A stretch of 51,276 bases of DNA from Salinimicrobium nanhaiense (GTDB taxonomy: Bacteria; Bacteroidota; Bacteroidia; Flavobacteriales; Flavobacteriaceae): positions 1-51,276 of the forward strand of contig JAAVJQ010000019.1 of assembly GCA_012038135.1 (NCBI GenBank), read 5' to 3'. The notes beneath the pieces were generated by a model, which was given only the letters and a program-made list of their open reading frames with translations, did no database searches and was not told the origin of the DNA. The first letter of the stretch is position 1; the number at the start of each line of letters is the position of its first letter. The position numbers were made by a program, and so were the translations under genes. Below are positions 25,189 through 34,598 of this stretch, one piece after another.

Positions 25189-25568
25189 CAAACACAACCG
25201 ACAACCGACAACTCACAACCGAGAACCGACCCTCCTCCGCTCAAGAAAGAGCTTCGGAGAGCAGGCAACCGAGAACCCACTGCCAACTGATCCTCCTACG
25301 CTGAAGCTTCGGAGGACGAGCAACTGAACACTGAGCACTTTTTCACCAGTCCCTACCCTGCTGAAAAGAAGAAAGAATAATCATGTTACCAACACTTCAC
25401 TCCCACCGCGACAATTTACTCCCTACAGAAGCCGGAGCCGTGGAATGTGTAGGGAATCCGAAGCCGAAGGAGGCAATTTCACTTAAATATTAAGAATGGG
25501 ATTTAAGCGGTTGAAGCTTTTTGCTTCTCTAATTAACCAATCCCTATTCTCTAATTAACCATTTTACT
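25189..25568. repeat. Gap between IS3 and manC
   Basis: No gene. Contains CACAACCGACAACC-like short direct repeats and two hairpin units beginning TCCTCC.CTC (25231-25264; 25291-25316) with a core related to one at 42510-42548. It ends in an A/T-rich leader (CTAATTAACCA twice) before manC. If the locus is transcribed from the orphan promoter at 23600, this is part of a leader now split by the IS. Confidence 0.6.
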
Positions 25569-26573
25569 ATGTCTAAAGTTTTACATGTGTTACTGACCGG
25601 CGGAGTTGGAAGCCGCTTGTGGCCGCTCAGCCGACAATCACGACCAAAGCAGTACCTGAATATTTTTTCTGATTCAAAAAGTCTTTTTGAACTGGCAGTA
25701 GAACGAAATGCTCCGCTCACAGATCAGCTAATTGTAGTCGGCAACCAGGGGAACAGACAACTTTCTGAGGCGAGCCTGCAGAAATTTGGAATTGAGAATT
25801 ATATTGACATCGTAGAAGCTACCCCAAGAAATACTGCTCCTGCTATCGCCTTTGCAGCCTTTGCCGCGCAGCCGGAGGATATCCTACTCGTTACTCCTGC
25901 CGACCATATAATTATGGAAGGACCGGAATACACTATTGCAGTTCAAAAGGCTATAGAGTTAGCCAAACAGGGCAACGTTGTGACCTTCGGAATTCAACCT
26001 ACGCGTCCAGAAACAGGCTACGGGTATATAGAATTTTCAGACCACGACGTAATAAGCTTTAGGGAAAAACCCGACACTGAAACCGCACAAAGTTTCCTAC
26101 AGCAAGGAACTTTTCTTTGGAACAGCGGCATGTTCTGCTTTAAAGCAGGCGTTTTTCTGGAGGAACTACAAAAATATGCTCCACAGGTCTACACTAAATC
26201 CCTTTCTGCATGGGAAGAAGCTGAAAACAGTCGACTGGAAACCCTTTCTTCTCACGAGATCCTGGCAATTAGTGTGGATTATGCGGTTATGGAAAAGAGC
26301 GAAAAAATGAAAGTTGTGCCTTCAGCTTTTGAATGGAGCGACATGGGTAGCTTTGAAGCCATTTACGACTACCTCCGTGAACAGGGACATCCCGTTGATG
26401 CTTTTGGGAATATGCAGATAGGCACAACAAAATATACTGCCTTTGCAGGTTTACAAAATTGCATTCTTGTGCAAACAGAAGATGCCAATCTGGTTTTAGC
26501 CAAAGAATCCTCACAGGATGTAAAACAAATTTATCAGGAGTTGGAACTAAATAATTCGAGTTTAATTAATTAA
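25569..26573 (+). CDS. manC: Mannose-1-phosphate guanylyltransferase
   Basis: A 334-residue enzyme forming GDP-mannose from GTP and mannose-1-phosphate. The nucleotidyltransferase signature is at 11-22 (GGVGSRLWPLSR), followed by RPKQYL; ATPRNTAPAIAFAAF, TPADHII and ISFREKPD also fit the family. It is the short, single-domain type without the C-terminal isomerase. First gene of the polysaccharide locus; it supplies the substrate of the next gene, gmd. Confidence 0.93.
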   Translation: MSKVLHVLLTGGVGSRLWPLSRQSRPKQYLNIFSDSKSLFELAVERNAPLTDQLIVVGNQGNRQLSEASLQKFGIENYIDIVEATPRNTAPAIAFAAFAAQPEDILLVTPADHIIMEGPEYTIAVQKAIELAKQGNVVTFGIQPTRPETGYGYIEFSDHDVISFREKPDTETAQSFLQQGTFLWNSGMFCFKAGVFLEELQKYAPQVYTKSLSAWEEAENSRLETLSSHEILAISVDYAVMEKSEKMKVVPSAFEWSDMGSFEAIYDYLREQGHPVDAFGNMQIGTTKYTAFAGLQNCILVQTEDANLVLAKESSQDVKQIYQELELNNSSLIN

Positions 26574-26843
26574 ATCGTTTGCTTCAGCGTTTAACGTTCA
26601 ACGTTTATGGTTTTTTAAAGCCAATGCGAAAACTCAGTGGAACTCTGTGCCAAACTCCGTACAACTCCGTGGTTAGGTTTTCAAGTTCGTGCTTAAAAGT
26701 TTAACCACAGAGTACACAAAGGAATCACAGAGTTTTACAGAGTTCAAAGTTTGTAGTTTATTGTTTTTAGTTAAAAAGCAACACCAAACTATAAACACTA
26801 AACTTTTTTTCTCAAATCTCACATCTAATATCTCAATACTAAC
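26574..26843. repeat. Long imperfect inverted repeat between manC and gmd
   Basis: AACTCTGTG...CTCCGTGGTTA (about 26640-26675) pairs with TAACCACAGAGT...CACAGAGTT (about 26700-26733), giving arms of about 34 bp with several mismatches. This resembles the CACAGAG-type spacers seen at 27961-28005 and near GxxExxY genes. No gene. Confidence 0.6.
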
Positions 26844-27956
26844 ATGAAGATAGCACTCATCACCGGCGTAACAGGACAGGACGGAGCGTACCTGGCAGAA
26901 TTTCTTTTAAAGAAAGATTACATCGTTCACGGAATAAAAAGAAGAACATCTCTTTTCAACACAGACCGTATTGATCACCTCTACCAGGACCCCCATGAGG
27001 AGAACAGAAATTTTATCCTTCACTACGGAGATATGACCGACAGTACTAACCTTATCCGCCTGATCCAGGAGATCCAACCGGATGAGATCTATAATCTGGC
27101 TGCGATGAGCCATGTCGCTGTATCTTTTGAAACGCCCGAATATACCGGAAATGCCGACGGACTGGGAACACTTCGGATCCTTGATGCTGTTCGCCTTCTC
27201 GGACTGGAAAAGAAAACCAGGATCTATCAGGCTTCTACTTCAGAGCTTTACGGGAAAGTACAGGAAGTACCACAAACCGAAACTACTCCTTTCTACCCGC
27301 GCAGTCCTTATGCAGTTGCCAAGATGTATGCATACTGGATTACGGTAAATTATCGAGAAGCCTACGGAATGTATGCCTGCAACGGGATTCTTTTCAACCA
27401 CGAGTCGCCCCTAAGAGGTGAAACTTTTGTAACCCGCAAAATTACACGTGCTGCTTCCAGAATTGCTCTTGGGTTACAGGATAAATTCTACTTAGGAAAT
27501 CTTGATGCACAAAGAGACTGGGGACATGCAAAGGATTATGTAAGAATGATGTGGATGATCCTGCAGGCCGAAGAAGCTGAAGACTGGGTAATAGCAACAG
27601 GAAAAACCACTCCGGTAAGAGATTTCGTAAGAATGGCTTTCACTGAAGTAGGCATCGAACTGGAATTCAAAGGAACAGGAATAGATGAAAAGGCTTATGT
27701 TGTTTCCTGCAGCAATCCTGATTTCCAGATCGAAATTGGAAAAGAAGTACTGGCTGTAGATCCAAAATACTTCCGCCCGACAGAAGTAGACCTCTTAATA
27801 GGAGACGCGAGCAAAGCAAAGAATAAACTAGGCTGGGTTCCGGAATATAATCTGAAAGATCTTGTGAAAGATATGATGTCTAGTGATGTTGAATTGATGA
27901 GAAAGGATCAGCATTTGAAGAATGGAGGATACCAGATTCTCAATTATTTCGAATAA
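26844..27956 (+). CDS. gmd: GDP-mannose 4,6-dehydratase
   Basis: A 370-residue extended SDR that converts GDP-D-mannose to GDP-4-keto-6-deoxymannose. The NADP-binding GVTGQDG is at 8-14, the family-specific [16 protein letters not shown] near 32, [13 protein letters not shown] in the middle, and the catalytic YxxxK at Tyr156/Lys160 ([12 protein letters not shown]). [21 protein letters not shown] is also diagnostic. Its usual partner fcl lies 2.6 kb downstream, beyond an insert of toxin-like genes. Confidence 0.96.
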   Translation: MKIALITGVTGQDGAYLAEFLLKKDYIVHGIKRRTSLFNTDRIDHLYQDPHEENRNFILHYGDMTDSTNLIRLIQEIQPDEIYNLAAMSHVAVSFETPEYTGNADGLGTLRILDAVRLLGLEKKTRIYQASTSELYGKVQEVPQTETTPFYPRSPYAVAKMYAYWITVNYREAYGMYACNGILFNHESPLRGETFVTRKITRAASRIALGLQDKFYLGNLDAQRDWGHAKDYVRMMWMILQAEEAEDWVIATGKTTPVRDFVRMAFTEVGIELEFKGTGIDEKAYVVSCSNPDFQIEIGKEVLAVDPKYFRPTEVDLLIGDASKAKNKLGWVPEYNLKDLVKDMMSSDVELMRKDQHLKNGGYQILNYFE

Positions 27957-28125
27957 ATCTTAAACACAGAGGGCACTGAGGGATCCACAGAGGACACTGA
28001 GAAAAATCCGAGCAATCCGCTTTAATCCGTGAAATTCGTGTTTTGCACATACTCCCGCAGAGAAAGCTTTACATTTATTTTATCATTAGTCGGTAAAATT
28101 TTTTATATTTTTATCTATTCTAAAA
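27957..28125. repeat. CACAGAG-type spacer and AT-rich leader
   Basis: Short direct repeats AACACAGAGGGCACTGAGG / ATCCACAGAGGACACTGAG (27963-28002) and AATCCG motifs, then an AT-rich stretch with TATATTTT (28104-28111) as a possible weak -7 motif for the next gene. Marks the left edge of the insert between gmd and fcl. Confidence 0.5.
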
Positions 28126-28581
28126 ATGATGCATCTAACGATAGACATAGAACAAATGGCTAAACCTGTATTAAACAATGCGGGCGAGTCATCTCATGCT
28201 TCACGCCGTCAACGTTTTACTCCTGTGGACAGCCTCAAGAGTTTCTGTAGTCAATTAGATATCTTTATCCTCTCTTTGGAAGGTTCTTTAAACCATTTGG
28301 ACCAGCTAAGCTTAGAAGATGCAAAGGAATTATTATCCTCAACAAAAAAAACCGTTGGGGATTTAGATAAGGTTGATGAGGAACTTAGATCAAGCAGTTA
28401 TTTTCAACATCAGGAGCTTAAAGAGAAATTCAGTTATATGCTGAAGTTGATGTTTAAAATTGAAAGTCGCCTTCACCGCATAGTTTTTCGTGACAGTCCA
28501 AGAATAAAAACAAGCCTGTCCTTGAAGGAAGGAATAACAAAAATGAATGCGCTCCACATTAAAAATCTCCTCTCAGATTAA
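28126..28581 (+). CDS. Helical protein, putative antitoxin partner of PemK-like gene
   Basis: A 151-residue protein. Residues 1-35 (LTIDIEQMAKPVLNN, then SSHASRRQRF) could be a small binding segment; the rest is predicted helical bundle. No known family recognised. Its stop TAA overlaps the ATG of the PemK/MazF-like frame by one base, the layout of an antitoxin-toxin operon, so an antitoxin or regulator role is inferred from context only. A second ATG one codon later (MHLTID) is equally possible as start. Confidence 0.6.
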   Translation: MMHLTIDIEQMAKPVLNNAGESSHASRRQRFTPVDSLKSFCSQLDIFILSLEGSLNHLDQLSLEDAKELLSSTKKTVGDLDKVDEELRSSSYFQHQELKEKFSYMLKLMFKIESRLHRIVFRDSPRIKTSLSLKEGITKMNALHIKNLLSD

Positions 28582-28937
28582 TGGCATTTTAAAGAGGTGA
28601 CATTGTAGAAGTTTACTTTGATCTTCCTTACCACGATAAATCTGAAACCCATCCTGCAGTTATTATTTCTAATGAAGAAGTGTATCATACAGATGAAATT
28701 TACATCTGCGCTATGATGACCTCCAGCAAAAGGAAGGATCTGTTTACTTTTGAAATAACTCAGGACATGCTGCAATCGAAGAACAACAAAAGATTTAGCC
28801 AGGCCAGATGTCACCTTGTTACCTATATAATGGAAAAGCATATTGTAGGCAACCATCCAAAAAACACGATGAAGCCTTCAGCAGTAAATAGACTCATCGC
28901 CCGAATCAGCGAAACAGCATTAGAAGAATTCAATTAA
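28581..28937 (+). pseudogene. PemK/MazF-like toxin with early in-frame stop
   Basis: From ATG 28581 the frame reads M-A-F-stop-R-G-D-I-V-E-V-Y-F and continues open to 28937 (118 codons). The RGDIVEVYFD ... HPAVIISNEEV ... ICAMMTSS pattern is that of the PemK/MazF RNase toxins, which begin MxFKRGDIV; the TAA at 28590-28592 replaces the expected Lys (AAA), a single-base difference. The only downstream conventional start, GTG 28680, would remove the first two beta strands. Probably inactive unless an unusual start or read-through is used; a sequencing error is the main alternative. Confidence 0.75.
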
Positions 28938-29003
28938 CAGATTCCACTGATTAGAACGGATTACACTGAAAATTCATTCTACGGATTAGTACGAATTTCG
29001 CGG

Positions 29004-29390
29004 ATGGCTCCACTATTATTTGAAGAAGAGACTTACAAAATCATTGGTGCTTGCATGAACGTCCACAAGAATTTAGGGAGCGGATTTCTGGAATCCGTGT
29101 ACCAAGAGGTTCTGACAAAAGAATTCGTGAAGGAAGAAATTCCTTTTGAAAAGGAGAAGAAGCTAAATCTGTTTTATGAAGGTGAGAAACTGGATAAATT
29201 TTTCAAAGCTGATTTTCTCTGCTATGGTAAAATAATAGTCGAAATAAAATCTGTTTCCTTTTTAAATAAAAATTTAGAAGCCCAGGTGATCAACTACCTT
29301 AAAGCAACTAACAAAGAAGTGGGACTATTGATTAACTTTGGAGAGAAAAGTTTAAAATGGAAACGTTTTATATATACATCCCATTCGTAG
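29004..29390 (+). CDS. GxxExxY family protein, second copy
   Basis: A 128-residue homologue of the gene at 4456-4827. It shows GSGFLESVYQEVL at about 21-33 and an Asp plus E-x-K core (FKADFLCYGKIIVEIKS), then VINYLKATNKEVGLLINFG, typical of the family. It is clearly divergent from the first copy, so not a recent duplication. It lies between the PemK-like pseudogene and the RhuM-Fic gene. Function unknown; nuclease-like fold inferred. Confidence 0.8.
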   Translation: MAPLLFEEETYKIIGACMNVHKNLGSGFLESVYQEVLTKEFVKEEIPFEKEKKLNLFYEGEKLDKFFKADFLCYGKIIVEIKSVSFLNKNLEAQVINYLKATNKEVGLLINFGEKSLKWKRFIYTSHS

Positions 29391-29415
29391 CAGCATCCAT
29401 TACATTCAGTAACTC

Positions 29416-30411
29416 ATGAAGATGAAGACCAATGAAGTAGTAATTTTTCGTCCGTCGAAGAAAGAAACCGAGTTTCAGGTAATTCTTGATCCGGGAAATG
29501 AAACTATTTGGGCTTCAGAACAGGAAATTGCAGATCTGTTTGACAGAGATAGAACTGTAATTGGAAGACATATCAGAAACTCTTTTAAGGAAGGTGAACT
29601 GGAGAAAGATTCAGTTAGTGCAAAATTTGCACATACTGCCCAGGATGAAAAAACCTATCAGGTAACCAGATATAATCTTGATGTGGTGATTAGTGTTGGC
29701 TATCGTGTAAAGTCTCCAATTGCTACTGAATTCAGAAGATGGGCTACCTCGAAATTGCGGGATTATCTGCTTAAAGGATATACTATCAATGAAAATCTAC
29801 TCAAAGAACAAAAAAATCAAATAAAAAATCTTGAGCAGGAAATAAATCGTATTCAGGAAGAAGCTGATAGAACCCAAAGAAATCTTACAGAGGGTTTTCT
29901 ATCTATCATCACAAGCTACTCAAAATCTTTCAGGCTTCTAAACCAATACGATTCAGAGGAACTTTCCATTGAAGGACTGAATAAAAACATCATCTATGTC
30001 ATTGACCCCGGTGAGGTAAGAAAAGCTATTCAGCAGTTAAAATTAAACTTGATACAAAAAGGAGAAGCAACCGAATTATTCGGTAATGAAAAGGACAAAT
30101 CATTTGAAGGAATTTTGGGAAGTATTTCTCAAACTGTTTTCGGGGAACTTGCGTATCCCACGATCGAGCAACAGGCGACACAATTATTATATTCTACCAT
30201 TAAAGGTCATGCCTTTAGTGATGGCAACAAAAGAATAGGTTCTTTTTTGTTTGTATGGTTCCTCGAACAGAATAATTTTCATCTAGATTCTCAGGGACGT
30301 CCTAAAATAAATGAAAACACTCTTGTAAGTATTGCACTGGCAGTAGCCCAAAGCGCACCCGATCAAAGAGAGTTAATAAAGCAACTTATAATCAACCTGA
30401 TAAAGGAATAA
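29416..30411 (+). CDS. RhuM-Fic/Doc fusion protein
   Basis: A 331-residue protein with two parts. The N-terminal half (1-120) is a RhuM-like domain: IWASEQEIADLFDRDRTVIGRHIRN, then RYNLDVVISVGYRVKS and FRRWATSKLRDYLLKGY. A coiled coil spans about 125-160. The C-terminal half is a Fic/Doc domain with HAFSDGNKRIG at 265-275, the Doc-like variant of the HPFxxGNGR motif, preserving the catalytic His. Fic proteins transfer AMP or phosphate to target proteins. The DNA-binding-like N-terminus suggests self-contained regulation. No separate antitoxin is seen next to it. Confidence 0.85.
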   Translation: MKMKTNEVVIFRPSKKETEFQVILDPGNETIWASEQEIADLFDRDRTVIGRHIRNSFKEGELEKDSVSAKFAHTAQDEKTYQVTRYNLDVVISVGYRVKSPIATEFRRWATSKLRDYLLKGYTINENLLKEQKNQIKNLEQEINRIQEEADRTQRNLTEGFLSIITSYSKSFRLLNQYDSEELSIEGLNKNIIYVIDPGEVRKAIQQLKLNLIQKGEATELFGNEKDKSFEGILGSISQTVFGELAYPTIEQQATQLLYSTIKGHAFSDGNKRIGSFLFVWFLEQNNFHLDSQGRPKINENTLVSIALAVAQSAPDQRELIKQLIINLIKE

Positions 30412-30529
30412 TTCCGTGTAATCCGCAAAAATCTGCGGAATCTAAACTTCAGGGTAATCTGCAATAATCCGCGGAATCAAAACAACATTTGATCAGCGGT
30501 AGGAACATCCGAAAAAGTAAAAATTTAAA
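30412..30529. repeat. Imperfect direct repeat before fcl
   Basis: Two 27-bp near-identical segments, GTGTAATCCGCAAAAATCTG (from 30416) and GGGTAATCTGCAATAATCCG (from about 30452), each ending CGGAATC, can also pair locally. Marks the right edge of the insert between gmd and fcl. Confidence 0.55.
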
Positions 30530-31480
30530 ATGGACAAGAATACAAAGATATATATAGCTGGCCACCGCGGCATGGTAGGCTCCGCAATCTGGCGCAAGTT
30601 AGAAACTGAAGGTTACTCGAACTTAATCGGAAAAACTTCAAAGGAATTAGACCTACGCGACCAGAAAGCAGTAAACGACTTCTTCACCAAAGAAAAACCC
30701 GAAGTAGTTATTGACGCTGCAGCTCGCGTAGGCGGGATTCTTGCTAACAACGACTACCCCTACCAGTTTTTGATGGAGAACCTGCAGATCCAGAACAACC
30801 TGATCGATGCTTCTCACAAGAACGAAGTGGAAAAATTCATCTTTTTGGGCAGCTCGTGCATATATCCAAAGCACGCCCCTCAGCCGCTTAAAGAAGAATA
30901 TCTGCTTACCGACAGCCTGGAACCCACCAATGAATGGTATGCCATAGCAAAGATCGCCGGAGTAAAAGCCTGTGAAGCTATTAGAAAGCAGTTTGGGAAA
31001 GATTACGTGTCGTTAATGCCAACCAACTTGTACGGCAGCCACGATAACTTTGACCTGCAAACCTCGCATGTACTTCCTGCCATGATCAGGAAATTCCATG
31101 AAGCAAAAGAAGCTGGAGAAACTCCTGTAACCATGTGGGGTTCAGGTACTCCAATGCGGGAATTTCTTTATGTTGACGATCTTGCAGATGCAGTATTCTT
31201 TGCTTTGGAAAACAAACTACAGGAGAACCTTTACAACGTAGGCACAGGAAAAGACTTAACTATCAAAGAATTGGCCGAATCTATACAAAAGATCACCGGC
31301 CACACAGGAGAGATTATCTGGGACAGCTCCAAACCGGACGGTACACCCCGTAAGTTAATGAACGTTGACAAGTTAAAGCAGGAGGGCTGGTCCTCCTCTA
31401 CTCCCCTTGAAGAAGGAATTCAGAAAACATATCAATGGTTTCTGGAGAATAAAAATAAATTCAAAGAAGTTAAGTTATAA
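30530..31480 (+). CDS. fcl: GDP-L-fucose synthase
   Basis: A 316-residue epimerase/reductase that turns GDP-4-keto-6-deoxymannose into GDP-L-fucose with NADPH. The start is KIYIAGHRGMVGSAI; FLGSSCIYPKHAPQP is diagnostic, and the catalytic YxxxK is at Tyr137/Lys141. LMPTNLYGSHDNFD and the C-terminal GWSSSTPLEEGI also fit. Together with manC and gmd it completes GDP-fucose synthesis. Confidence 0.95.
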   Translation: MDKNTKIYIAGHRGMVGSAIWRKLETEGYSNLIGKTSKELDLRDQKAVNDFFTKEKPEVVIDAAARVGGILANNDYPYQFLMENLQIQNNLIDASHKNEVEKFIFLGSSCIYPKHAPQPLKEEYLLTDSLEPTNEWYAIAKIAGVKACEAIRKQFGKDYVSLMPTNLYGSHDNFDLQTSHVLPAMIRKFHEAKEAGETPVTMWGSGTPMREFLYVDDLADAVFFALENKLQENLYNVGTGKDLTIKELAESIQKITGHTGEIIWDSSKPDGTPRKLMNVDKLKQEGWSSSTPLEEGIQKTYQWFLENKNKFKEVKL

Positions 31481-31529
31481 CATATCCGCATAATCCACTC
31501 TAATAAGTGGAACTCGTGCCTGAAAGAGA

Positions 31530-32909
31530 ATGAAAGAAATCAAAATAGCAGTAATAGGCCTCGGCTATGTAGGTCTGCCCCTGGCAAGGCTTTTCTCCAC
31601 TAAATATCCAGTAATAGGCTTTGACATCAATGCTAAACGTGTTGATGAACTGCAGAAAGGACATGATTCTACTTTAGAAGTAGAAGACGGAGTATTACAG
31701 GCAGTTCTATTAAAAAAATATCCTCTGGCAGTTTCGTTGCCCGAAGAAGTGGAGGAGCTGGCAATTGCCGGACACTGGGAACCAAGGGCAAAGCTCAACG
31801 GAAACAGGCCGAGTCAAATTGGAGAGAACAAAAATGGGCTCTTCATTACCCGCAATCTGGGAGACATACAGGACTGTAATTATTATATCATCACCGTTCC
31901 AACTCCCGTAGACAAAAACAACCGCCCTGACCTGACTCCCCTGTACAAGTCAAGTGAGAGTGTTGGTAAAGTCCTAAAAAAGGGAGATATCGTGATCTAT
32001 GAATCGACTGTATATCCCGGGGCAACAGAGGTAGAATGCATCCCTGTCCTGGAGGAATTCAGCAACTTAAAGTTCAATGAAGATTTCTTCGTAGGCTATT
32101 CCCCGGAAAGGATAAATCCGGGAGACAAGGAACATACCGTAGAAAAAATTTTAAAAGTAACCTCAGGGTCCACTCCCGAGATCGGCCAAAAAGTGAATGG
32201 ACTCTATAAGAGCGTAATTACCGCCGGCACTCACCTCGCTCCTACCATTAAAGTTGCTGAGGCCGCAAAAGTGATCGAGAATTCACAACGAGATATCAAC
32301 ATCGCTTTTGTGAACGAGTTGGCGAAGATCTTCAATAAAATGGACATCAACACCAATGATGTTCTGGAAGCTGCAGGCACCAAATGGAATTTCCTACCCT
32401 TTAAACCGGGACTGGTTGGCGGCCATTGTATTGGCGTTGATCCTTACTACCTGGCGCAGAAAGCACAGGAAATGGGTTACCATCCTGAGATCATATTAGC
32501 CGGAAGACGTATGAATGACTCCATGGGACCATATGTAGCCAGTGAAGTAATTAAGCTCATGCTGCAAAATGACATGAAGGTAAAAGGTGCCAACATCCTG
32601 GTCCTGGGGATCACCTTTAAGGAAAATTGTCCCGACGTAAGAAACACTAAAGTTGTAGATGTGGTAAGGGAGTTACAATCCTACGAAACCAATGTGACTA
32701 TTTATGATCCTTTAGCTAGTCCTACTGAAGTGAAAAATGAATACAACCTTGAAACCACTAATATTTTACCCGAGGTTAAATTTGATGCTGTGGTTTTGAC
32801 TGTGGCACATAAAGAATTCCTCCAATTAAAACTTGCCCCTTTGAAAAAAACAGGTGCTGTAGTTTATGATGTGAAAGGAATTATAGAAGAAGCTGATAAT
32901 AAACTATAA
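31530..32909 (+). CDS. UDP-N-acetylglucosamine 6-dehydrogenase (TviB/WbpA-type) with insertion
   Basis: A 459-residue nucleotide-sugar dehydrogenase that oxidises C6 of a UDP-HexNAc to a uronic acid. The NAD motif GLGYVGLP is at 10-17, the catalytic Cys300 is in [12 protein letters not shown], and [14 protein letters not shown] and [12 protein letters not shown] fit the TviB-like family. It has an extra segment of about 40 residues (about 63-101, [18 protein letters not shown] and following) between two conserved N-terminal strands that TviB (about 425 aa) lacks. The next three genes match WbpD, WbpE and WbpB, so UDP-GlcNAc is the probable substrate. Confidence 0.9.
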   Translation: MKEIKIAVIGLGYVGLPLARLFSTKYPVIGFDINAKRVDELQKGHDSTLEVEDGVLQAVLLKKYPLAVSLPEEVEELAIAGHWEPRAKLNGNRPSQIGENKNGLFITRNLGDIQDCNYYIITVPTPVDKNNRPDLTPLYKSSESVGKVLKKGDIVIYESTVYPGATEVECIPVLEEFSNLKFNEDFFVGYSPERINPGDKEHTVEKILKVTSGSTPEIGQKVNGLYKSVITAGTHLAPTIKVAEAAKVIENSQRDINIAFVNELAKIFNKMDINTNDVLEAAGTKWNFLPFKPGLVGGHCIGVDPYYLAQKAQEMGYHPEIILAGRRMNDSMGPYVASEVIKLMLQNDMKVKGANILVLGITFKENCPDVRNTKVVDVVRELQSYETNVTIYDPLASPTEVKNEYNLETTNILPEVKFDAVVLTVAHKEFLQLKLAPLKKTGAVVYDVKGIIEEADNKL

Positions 32910-32911
32910 AA

Positions 32912-33493
32912 ATGAGCGAAGATTTTTTTGCACATCCCTCCGCAGTAATTGACGACGGTTGTGAAATAGCTAAAGGAGTGAAGATTTGGCATTTTTCACA
33001 CATCATGCCCAACTGCAAAATAGGAGAACGCTGTAATATTGGCCAAAATGTAGTTATCTCTCCTGATGTTCTTTTGGGAACTAATGTAAAGGTCCAGAAC
33101 AATGTCTCAATTTATACAGGAGTAATTTGTGAAGATGACGTATTCTTGGGTCCTTCTATGGTATTTACTAATGTTATTAATCCAAGAAGTGCAGTTAACC
33201 GAAAAGCAGAATATGCAAGGACGACAGTTAAAAAAGGAGCGTCCATAGGAGCAAATGCAACTATCGTTTGCGGTAATGATATTGGAAGATATGCTTTTAT
33301 AGGAGCAGGTGCTGTTGTAACTAAGAATGTTCCTGATTACGCCTTAGTAGTTGGAAATCCCGCAAAGCAGGTTGGCTGGGTAAGTGAATATGGTCATAAA
33401 CTTCAATTCAATGACCAGGGAATAGCTGAGTGCCCGGAAACACAAGAAAAATATCAATTAAATAATAACTCTGTCGTTAAAGTTAATGAATAA
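32912..33493 (+). CDS. wbpD: WbpD-type N-acetyltransferase
   Basis: A 193-residue left-handed beta-helix acetyltransferase. Hexapeptide repeats run through most of the protein, with [37 protein letters not shown] and [12 protein letters not shown] matching WbpD/WlbB, which acetylates the 3-amino group of UDP-GlcNAc3NA. It starts 2 bp after the dehydrogenase stop and overlaps the aminotransferase gene by 8 bp. Confidence 0.88.
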   Translation: MSEDFFAHPSAVIDDGCEIAKGVKIWHFSHIMPNCKIGERCNIGQNVVISPDVLLGTNVKVQNNVSIYTGVICEDDVFLGPSMVFTNVINPRSAVNRKAEYARTTVKKGASIGANATIVCGNDIGRYAFIGAGAVVTKNVPDYALVVGNPAKQVGWVSEYGHKLQFNDQGIAECPETQEKYQLNNNSVVKVNE

Positions 33494-34598
33494 TACAACC
33501 ACCTCAATAGATTTTGCTAATCTCCCTATGGCTTATGAAGAGCATAAAGAGGAGCTCGATTATGCAATAGCAGGAGTACTTAAAAATGCTAATTATATCA
33601 TGGGGGAACCTGTGAGAGAGCTGGAGGAAAAACTTGAAAAATTTACAGGAGCTAAATATGCTATCTCGTGTTCCTCAGGGACAGATGCTCTGTTACTCGC
33701 TTTGATGGCAATTGACATTCAACCCGGAGATCAAGTTATTACCACCCCCTTCACTTTCATAGCAACTGCTGAAACTATTGCATTTTTAAAAGCAAAACCC
33801 GTCTTTGTTGATATAGAAGAGGAAACATATAATATCGATCCTTCGAAAATAGAAGATAAGATTACACCAAGAACAAAAGCAATTATCCCGGTCTCTATTT
33901 TTGGACAAGTGCCTGACATGGATCGTATAAATGAAGTTGCAGCCAAACATAATTTATTTGTAATTGAAGATGCTGCTCAAAGCTTTGGAGCAACATATAA
34001 GGGTAAAAGAAGTTGTTCCCTGAGCACCTTTGCCTGCACGAGTTTCTTCCCGGCAAAACCTTTAGGATGTTTTGGAGATGGTGGGGCTGTATTTACAAGT
34101 GATGAAAGATTTGCCAAAAAAATGAAAAGCATGCGTCTTCATGGGCAAACTGAGCGCTACTTTCATAAATACATAGGAATGGGAGGTAGATTGGATACCT
34201 TACAGGCAGCCGTTTTGAATGTCAAGATGAACTATTATGAAAAGGACATCAAGAACAGACAACGCGTTGCTGAAGAATATACAAATATTTTAAAGGATAT
34301 AGTAGTGGTTCCAATTGTTGCAGCAGGAAATTCCTCTGTATGGGCTCAGTATTCAATACGGGTAAAAAATCGTGAAGAGGTAGTTGCTAAACTAAAGGAG
34401 GCTGGCATTCCAACAGCAGTACATTATCCCAGGCCACTTCACCTTCAGGAATGCTTTGAGTATATAAATCATACAGAAGGAGAATTCCCTATTACAGAGA
34501 AAATCTCTAATGAAATCCTAAGTCTTCCAATGAACCCTTATATAACAAAAAAGGAAATACAATTTATCAGCAAACACATTAAAACTGCTATAATATGA
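33486..34598 (+). CDS. wbpE: WbpE-type sugar aminotransferase (DegT/DnrJ)
   Basis: A 370-residue PLP-dependent enzyme that installs the 3-amino group on the 3-keto uronate. [12 protein letters not shown] binds phosphate, [13 protein letters not shown] carries the cofactor Asp, and the PLP lysine is Lys191 in [35 protein letters not shown] is typical of the WbpE group. Overlaps the oxidoreductase gene by 4 bp (ATGA). Confidence 0.9.
   Translation: MNNTTTSIDFANLPMAYEEHKEELDYAIAGVLKNANYIMGEPVRELEEKLEKFTGAKYAISCSSGTDALLLALMAIDIQPGDQVITTPFTFIATAETIAFLKAKPVFVDIEEETYNIDPSKIEDKITPRTKAIIPVSIFGQVPDMDRINEVAAKHNLFVIEDAAQSFGATYKGKRSCSLSTFACTSFFPAKPLGCFGDGGAVFTSDERFAKKMKSMRLHGQTERYFHKYIGMGGRLDTLQAAVLNVKMNYYEKDIKNRQRVAEEYTNILKDIVVVPIVAAGNSSVWAQYSIRVKNREEVVAKLKEAGIPTAVHYPRPLHLQECFEYINHTEGEFPITEKISNEILSLPMNPYITKKEIQFISKHIKTAII

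Noticed and set aside
18442..30529. Integron cassette array (small genes separated by hairpin repeats)
   Set aside because: No integrase, no attC-type core sites, and genes face different directions with long non-coding gaps.
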